In this document: one piece after another, positions 57,365 to 64,000 of the stretch | How positions within the stretch are numbered: the stretch's first letter is position 1 | Layout of the letters: each line of letters starts with the position of its first letter | Assembly: GCF_021347895.1 (NCBI RefSeq) | Contig: NC_067119.1 | Location: forward strand, 5,530,534 to 5,594,533 | Origin: Acanthochromis polyacanthus | Taxonomy: Eukaryota > Chordata > Actinopteri > Pomacentridae | DNA: 64,000 nucleotides | Direction: 5' to 3' | Program-made: the position numbers and the translations under genes | Notes under the pieces: model-generated | Databases searched by the model: none | Seen by the model: only the letters and a program-made list of their open reading frames with translations | Told to the model about the DNA's origin: nothing

Positions 57365-58815
57365 GACTCTTTTCTATCCAGCAGATGACGCTTTGAGATA
57401 CATCAGGGTATTGTGTTATAAGTTGTTATTATCAGGACTTATACTCTAGACTATCATCCTAAATTCCGGCAGTTGACAAGTTCTGTTGCCCTACATTTTG
57501 GGTCAGGCTATTATCAAAGATTTCCCATGTTGGAAGGCGCTAAATGGCTTAAATATTACACAAAATGAATCAAATAAACCCAAAAAAATAGCAGTATGCC
57601 CATTTGAACACTTTTTATAGACTTAAAAGTAGCCCTTTAAAACCTTTTCTTCTTCTCTATCCAGCAGACGATGCTGCAAAATACATCAGGGTATTGTGTA
57701 AGAGACAAAGCTGTTATTATCAGCACTTATACTAGAGACTGTAATCTGAAATTTCAGCCAGTATTTTAGCTTGATAATCAGTAGTACCACTCCTGAGGAA
57801 AATATCTCAGGGTTTCTGTTGCATGACATGCTCAGACATTCTATATTCAAATTGTCCATGTTGTATTGAGTTAAAAGGCCTAAAAGCATCAAATAAACCA
57901 AATAAACATTCCAGTACTTTACTGGTTTTAGCACTTGTTATACAAAGCTAAACATAGCCTGTTGCTTCTTGTCCATCCAGCACATGATGCCTCTAGTTAC
58001 ATCGAGGTATTGTGTTGCAGTTAAATCAATAATTAGCATGACTTGTACTATAAACTGTAATCTTAACTTTCAGCAGTTGCCACAGGGTATTTTAACTTCA
58101 TTATCAAAATACGTAGCAGTGACTCAAAAGACTTAAAATTACACAAAAAGATTCCCATAGACCAGAAAAATGTCCAGCAAATCTCAGCAGATGACGCCTC
58201 AAGATACATCAAGGCATTCACTATCCTGATTTACACTATGGACTGTAATTTTAAATTTCATCAAGTATTTTAACTAGATAATCAGTGGTACCACTCCTAA
58301 AGGAAATATCTCAGGGATAGTTCTGTAGTAGTACATACTCAGACACTCCATATTCAAATTTTCCATGTAGTAATGAGTTAAAAGGCCTAAAATTGCACAA
58401 AAAGCACCAAACAAACCAAATAAATAGCCAGTACTGTGCTGATTTTAGCGCTTGTTATGGAGTTAGATGTAGACGTTCAAGCCTTTGCTTCTTTTCTATC
58501 CAGGAGATGATGCCTCTAGTTACATCAAGGTATTGTGTTACAGATAAAGCAGTTATTGTCATGACTTGTGCTACAGGCTACAAGTATTTTAACTTGATAA
58601 TCAATGGCATCATTCCTGAGGAAAATATCGTACTTGTATTCAAACAACTCCTAAGTATGGATGAGATAAAAGGCTTAACAATTACACAAAACAAATCAAA
58701 TAGATGTTAAAAAAAAAAGTCAGTAGTGTGCTGCTATGAACACTTTCGAGGCTTTGCTTCTTTTCTATCCAGCAGATGATGCCTTCAGTTACATCGGGGT
58801 ATTTTGTTACAGCTC
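57365..58815. repeat. satellite-like array, six diverged ~210-315-bp units
   Basis: Each unit begins CTTTTCTATCCAGCAGATGATGC, continues TACATCAGGGTATTGTGTTA, has AGCATGACTTGTACTATAGACTGTAAT-type sequence, and often CTTGATAATCAGTGGTACCACTCCTGAGGAAAATATC. Unit starts are near 57370, 57654, 57970, 58180, 58492 and 58761. The array ends about 180 bp from the candidate wdfy3 5' exon. Confidence 0.92.
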
Positions 58816-58991
58816 CCTGTTGCATCTCTAACTGCTCGATGGTGGCAATGAAAGCTTTGATGGTAAATAACACGTAAAACAGCCAGTAACATCAGTCAAC
58901 GCGCTAAATCCACCGAGGTCGGGCTTGATAGTTAGCAGTAAACAAGTCGCTGGTCGCCGCGGAGACAGCAGCAGCTCTGATTTTTCCCTAC

Positions 58992-59097
58992 CTGCTGTTC
59001 TCTCTGCGCTCCGCCAGCATCTCAACTCATCAGCGGCACAACCGATAGAAATAATCCACCATCAGCTGAAGACCGAACGGCCGCTCTTACTCCCCCT
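58992..59097 (-). other. wdfy3: candidate wdfy3 5' exon (leader or N-terminal extension)
   Basis: On the minus strand this GC-richer block ends in a good donor, AACAGCAG|GTAGGG, at 58992/58991. It could be the first exon, with transcription starting at or above 59.1 kb. It could also be an internal leader exon, because AATTTTTTCAG just above 59097 is a usable acceptor. It contains a 10-codon upstream ORF (ATG GTG GAT ... TGA) and then a second ATG after two in-frame stops. Spliced directly to the acceptor at 42067, that second ATG reads 20 codons into the known start without a stop. Other leader exons may intervene, and no transcript evidence is available. Confidence 0.5.
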
Positions 59098-59252
59098 CTG
59101 AAAAAATTCTGTGTGTTTCTGATAAGGACGGCCGACGACAATGGTGTCATGCCTTCCCCTCACGGCAGCGTGAGAAGAGAGGAGGAGAGGCGAAGCAGGG
59201 AGGCATGGCTTGTCTTCATTGGCAGTGCCAGTGGCTTTGTTCGTCAGCCAGC

Positions 59253-59309
<57 letters not shown>

Positions 59310-59500
59310 TCTGCCGGGACTGGCACAGCTGATCCCTCCCTGACACCGGGGTGGGGTGTTCAGGGCTCTGGAGGAAGAGGAGGGGAGGGCGACTATGGCC
59401 ACAACACCGACAGGAACATACCATTTACAGAGGAAGAGAGGGGGGAGGAAGAGAAGGCACGGTAGTAAGCTTCATCTTACGGGTATTTCAGTCGTCATTA
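59098..59500 (-). promoter_or_regulatory. probable wdfy3 promoter region
   Basis: This segment lies just upstream (minus-strand sense) of the candidate first exon. It is richer in G, C and CpG than the surrounding intron-like DNA, with GAGGAG-type purine tracts near 59177-59200 and 59371-59460. No TATA box is evident at a fitting distance. A (TG)26 microsatellite sits inside it. The promoter call is inferred from position and composition only. Confidence 0.35.
59257..59308. repeat. (TG)26 dinucleotide microsatellite
   Basis: This is an uninterrupted TG run of 52 bp on the plus strand (CA on the wdfy3 sense strand), about 160 bp above the candidate 5' exon. Tracts this long are usually length-polymorphic and can form Z-DNA. 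Confidence 0.98.
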
Positions 59501-62500
59501 TGTACGTCCGAGCTCAGCGACTCCACATTAACTTTGCATTATTACGAAGGGACTGAAAGTTCTCTATCAGCTTTACAAAATGAAGGTTTTGTACAGGAGT
59601 CCATTTGGTTCCTTTTTTTTTTTTTTTTTTTTTTTTTAAGTATGACAATTTTCCTCTTTGAACCAATTAAAAATTGATCAGCTTTGGGTTGGTCAGACAA
59701 ATCAAGTGTTTTGGAAACGGTTGTCTACATTTCCAAGGATTTAGGTCATGACTGGACCCCTAATTTTATAGTTTGTTATAGTAGGCGGCCCTAAAATCAA
59801 ATACAATAGCCTTCATTTCCCTTGGGATTAATAAAGCATCTATCTATTTCTAGTCAAATAATCAGAAAAACAAAGTAAACTATGCATATAGTGTGTCTTA
59901 ATGAGTTTTCTTTGACTTTGGGAGCTCCTCTGATGTAAACAACAAGCGATAATCTCATAGTAATGCAACAATATCACATTTTAACTCACTAACAACACAA
60001 AAGCTCTGATCAGTAGCCATTAAGCATCTGTCATGGTTGAACTCTACTAGCTAAACTCCCACAATGCTCTCTGATTGCCAGCACGGAACTGCCAGTCGTT
60101 CAAGAGACCGCTTGTTTTGGTCGCCATATTGTTTAACACTAAGAGGCTTCACCTAGTGGCAGAAGCAGGTACTACAGCTAGTCGAGAGTATATTTTCTGA
60201 CCTGCATGTCCTTCATCTTCCGCCTTATCGCTTAACAGATTCTAATCATCAAGTCAAGACTAAACTTTGCAAACAGCAATTTGAATATTACAGCTCAGCA
60301 AGCAACACAGCAGCTCATCTAAAAACAGCAGCAGAACTTGTCTGTATTCCGTTCCTCTACAGTTCTTGTACTGGAATAACCAGTTAAGATAGTTCCACTT
60401 TCAGGAACCGCATGAATATGGGCAGGAGGTTGCTGATCTGTTTTGAGTCTGTTCACATTTCAGTATAAATTAACCAGGTTAAAATCATTTAATAGGCTGC
60501 AAATACTTTCTGTTTATCTCGACCTGTTCGTCATTTAGGCTAATAAGGCTAGCATAATGCGCTATAGCCAATTTAGCTGATCTAGAGATAATCGAGAGGC
60601 TACTTTTTCCTGCAACCAATGGATTGATTGAGGAATCGGAAAGATTTCAATTGACCAAGATGTATTTGGATGACTACAGCGCTAGTAATACCACTTTTTT
60701 GGCAGATTTGTCTCAGCTATTCTGAAGACTAACTGGTGCAGTTTCAATTCATCTGTGTAATGATCAATTGTGACTGTTCCAGAGTCAGTGCTGCTGGTTT
60801 GAGGACAACTACTAAAATCCTGCTGGTACATAATTAATAATGTTGGAGTACCATTTGTTATTTCATTTTATATTTGGTACTGTTGAGGGAATGCATTTAT
60901 GAAAACAAAAAGAAAAAACACTGCGGTTGAATACTGATTTTTGACATCAATTGCCATGGCAACAGTAGAAACTTCTAAGCATGAAGGTACATTGGTCATC
61001 TCTGGTTATAAAAGTGTCCCTCTGAGCTCAGGGAAAGGACATTTTTCACCATTTGTATGATGCTTAATAGACCAAACGAGAAAGTAATTGTCAAACTAAC
61101 CGAGAATGAAAATATTCATTAGCGGCAGTCTTCCAGAATTAGCATGCCACACTCAAATTCACATTACTGCACTACTTAATTGCTATGATTAAAAGCATTT
61201 CTCACTATGAAAACTGGACCACGAGTCTGGAAATATTCACAAAGCCTTTTCTAGAGGAGAGACGTACAATCTGGAATATCGTGAGAACTAGAGAGTCTTC
61301 TACTTCTCTGTGAAGTTACTGAAATGTGGTTTCCAGCAGGACCGTATGGAAATGAGCCCAGCGGGGGGAACAGATCATCCACTTCACTGAATGAAGCCTG
61401 ATATACAATCTCATACTTAACATACCACCACCAGAAGGCTCAATATACACCGGAAAGTGAAAAAATATGTAGCACAAGAAGCTTAACTGCAGCCAGAGCT
61501 GACCTGTTGTGGCAGAAAACCTTGAGGGATTCTTGGTAACTTGAGTCAGGATGTGATTTGAGCTGTAAAACTGGACTTCCTGTGCCAACAAATGCTTAGA
61601 ATACTAGTTTCTGTTTAGTGTGCAGGAAAATTGACAACATAATCCAATATTCTCACATATAATGTAGTAAAAATAGGTTTTCTCATCAACACTAACATTC
61701 ACGAACCACACACGCGATCCCTAACATTTCAGGCTGTCAAGAGTCTCAACAGTTAGGACCATCCAGAGCCGGTTGGAGCGTCGTCTGAGAAAATCACAGC
61801 CAATTATACTACAGTTATAAAGAGAGCTGGGGAAATATCGCTGTCCAATAAAACGGCACCATCATCACAGCAGACAGACTATGAAACACTCCCCTGGTTT
61901 CATGTGCCATGTATTCCCAAAATTCGTATCATCTTTGGGCGAAAAAACACAAAAATGCCGCAATATATCTCCTAAATGTTGAGGCTTTTGAATTCACAAA
62001 CTACCACAGATTTTATTGGGTGTAATAAATAAAACAAATTAATTACAGCAGAAGACTAGCATTGCTCTACATTGCACTGCTATGAAAACACCAACAATAG
62101 GACGATCTCTCAGTATGTTGTGACTTTCTATAGCTCATTTGGTTGTTACTAAAGAATTGGCTCTTTAAAAATGGTAGCAATTCTTTAATTTTAATTGTTA
62201 AAACAAGGTTCTGCGACTCCTCAAACAGCTGGGCATTGCAGCTTCTACTGACACTATTCAGAGAGGAGTGAATGGTGCTTTTAGCAAAGGAAATTTGGTG
62301 CAGTCTTTAAGGTGCAACACAGCTACAGGTCTGAAAATGTCTCCATATTTTAAGGCTCCACTTTAAAGTATATAAATTAAATAAAGAGAAAGCTGCTTAA
62401 TTCTTTCAATCAAATTACTAAGAGGGTGCCGACCTTTTGCTGACCCGGTTTAGCTGATTGACTGAAAATAAACTAGAGTCCTAATAGCTATGGTAATGAA

Positions 62501-63027
62501 GGAATATGCCACCAAATGCAGACCTTGCTCTTTGCTAATATACATTTGTAAACTATAGAAATAAACTACAAAAAGCATACGTCTTTTTAAAAAAATTGGA
62601 CTACATTGCTTTGATATTTAACCAGAATGGATGAACTTGCTGTCATCAAACATCTAATTTGTGTTATAAAAGAGTACAAAAACACAGATCAAGGAAAAAT
62701 AATGATATCAGATTTTTCTGACAGATATTGCTGTAATTAAATTTGCTAAATTTCAGGTCGATATTTGCCGTGTAATAGATTTAAAACATGTGATGGGCCG
62801 TAGCCACATGAAACCCATTAAAAGTGTGACTGTCAAACAAATGACACAACTGTTTAAACTCCGGATCAGACACATTGCCTTTATGCTACATTCATTCTTA
62901 TGTACAAATCTTTGCGCCAAAATAAGACTTAAAACTATTTTCACCAGAATTTAGTGCATCTCCTAAAGGCAAAATATGAAAAAAACTATACAAAAGAAGG
63001 CTCACTTTCTGAACATCTATTTTATAG
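59501..63027. other. upstream intergenic or distal intron sequence
   Basis: Contains a LINE-tail-like string with GGGATTAATAAAGCATCTATCTAT at about 59820, a relative of the 175-bp unit at 60010-60100 and otherwise AT-rich DNA. I see no exon of another gene. Confidence 0.55.
59611..59638. repeat. poly-T tract
   Basis: A 28-bp T run (CCT then T26 or more), possibly a retroposon tail on the minus strand. Confidence 0.8.
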
Positions 63028-63490
63028 CACTAGTGGTGCAACGGATCACTAAACTCACGGATCGGATTGGTCCTCGGATCAAGAGTCACGGATCGGATCA
63101 GCATGTCGATGACATATACACATGTCGAAAATATTCGGAGCTCGTCTCTTCCCTTCGGCCCACTTCAGCTCATCCCGTCGTGTTCGGTTCATCTCCGCTC
63201 CTCCGTTCGTGTTTGTAAACGCCACCCGAATGGCCAGGTTGCTGCCGACTCTGACGTCACGCTTCACTTCGTTGCATAAACACAAGACAAGATGCTGAAG
63301 ACCGTTGTTTGGGAATTCTTCAGTTTAACTGAAGACAAAATGAAGGCAAAATTTGGACCCGAGACCAGACGAGTGGATCCGAATATTCGGGCCGTCTCCG
63401 CCACAAGCAGGAGTCCCCGCTGCCGCCGCGGCCCCCCCAGGCCGTCTCCACCACAAGCCGTCGCCGCCACAAGCACCGTCAATGTCAAAC
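63028..63490. mobile_element. hAT-type non-autonomous element (TAGTGGTGCAACGGATCA terminus)
   Basis: The left end TAGTGGTGCAACGGATCACT, followed by repeated CACGGATCGGATTGG motifs, is a terminus and subterminal region I know from a fish hAT MITE family. The interior (CATAAACACAAGACAAGATGCTGAAGACC, TTCAGTTTAACTGAAGAC) also forms the arms of the palindrome at 43.3-43.7 kb. A GCCGCC-rich segment follows at 63395-63480. The right end was not placed. Confidence 0.65.
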
Positions 63491-63550
63491 GTACTAAAGT
63501 TGAAAACAAGTAACTGTATTTACATGACCTTTATCTGCACAGATCCTATC

Positions 63551-64000
63551 AGGGCTGCATGATTATGGCCAAAATAATTATCACAATAATTGATTTAGCA
63601 TACCATTGGACATTTTTGTTCTATTTTCACAATTAAATAAACAGAACCCTGCTTTCACTCTCATGTTAAACTACATTCTCGCTTGCCAAATATCTCGTTC
63701 AGTTCTGAATTCAGTGCATCTTTGTACACAAAATTATACCAAAACAACTCATTTGGTGAACATCTACTAAAAAGGACACTACAATTTACGGATGTTTCCT
63801 AAACACCTCACAAGAAAGTTACCATAAATGCTCGCCAGGCCACTGTGCACAGAGAAGCCTCAAGTCTCCACTCAGGTATGAAATCAAAGTGAAACAACGT
63901 GCTGCAATGTCTGATTATTTACTAAAGTTGTTATAGTTGTAATAATCACTAATATTTATCACGATTACTGATTTACCTTACGGACAGATATCTTTATCCT
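63551..64000. mobile_element. hAT-type MITE, left part (runs to window edge)
   Basis: It begins CAGGGCTGCATGATTATGGCCAAAATAATTATC, the same terminus as the hAT element at 12707. It continues with AT-rich interior (TAATAATCACTAATATTTATCACGATTACTG near the edge). The right terminus lies outside the window. Confidence 0.65.

Larger units (their letters stand above)
42068..58991 (-). other. wdfy3 5' intron (may include further leader exons)
   Basis: A 17-kb interval between the start-codon exon and the candidate first exon. Besides the repeats listed it shows no protein domain. Open frames at 47786-48317 (+), 51047-51346 (+), 55240-55527 (-) and 55745-56116 (-) have no recognisable family. The 47.4-48.6 kb and 54.9-56.3 kb stretches are repeat-poor and could hold conserved non-coding elements or leader exons, which cannot be told from one sequence. 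Confidence 0.55.

Overview
The window is vertebrate nuclear DNA, almost certainly from a teleost fish. It is AT-rich and intron-dominated. It is full of interspersed repeats that I recognise from fish genomes: Tc1/mariner, pogo/Tigger and hAT non-autonomous elements, an L1-type LINE end, and short repeat tails with GGATGGATGGAT. There is no bacterial or viral gene organisation. I make no species call. All family assignments come from reading the sequence; no database search was run.

One real gene fills most of the window: the 5' half of wdfy3 (ALFY, a BEACH/WD40/FYVE autophagy scaffold) on the minus strand. Thirteen coding exons could be placed by protein similarity and by GT/AG splice sites. 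They run from the start codon at 42036 down to an exon at 392-475, and the gene continues past the left edge. The exon phases join without any break into 840 complete codons plus two bases. This is roughly the first quarter of a protein of about 3,500 residues in mammals. A probable 5' exon lies at about 58992-59097, next to GC-richer DNA and a (TG)26 microsatellite, so the promoter is probably near 59.1 kb.

Layout by coordinate: 1-391 partial intron; 392-5988 last three exons in view, with Tc1 and L1 remnants in the first intron; 5989-11417 intron with an inverted repeat pair, small MITEs and a pogo MITE; 11418-11611 exon; 11612-17112 intron with a complete hAT element (8-bp target duplication) that itself carries a TIR element encoding a RecQ helicase fragment (9-bp duplication), then a 737-bp TIR element; 17113-19234 two exons with a nested Tc1-type MITE between them; 19235-24946 intron ending in a tetranucleotide array; 24947-27857 four clustered exons; 27858-34531 intron with a decayed minisatellite, an A-rich array and a Tc1 transposase pseudogene; 34532-42067 three exons and a large hairpin; 42068-58991 5' intron with tandem repeats, inverted repeats, a pogo remnant and a satellite-like array of about 290-bp units; 59098-64000 upstream DNA with more hAT copies.

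No complete second protein-coding gene, RNA gene or CRISPR array could be supported. The most notable signals are the RecQ-bearing element, a possible in-frame 20-residue N-terminal extension of Wdfy3 encoded across the candidate 5' exon, a proline-rich insertion in Wdfy3, and several large palindromes and tandem arrays inside wdfy3 introns.
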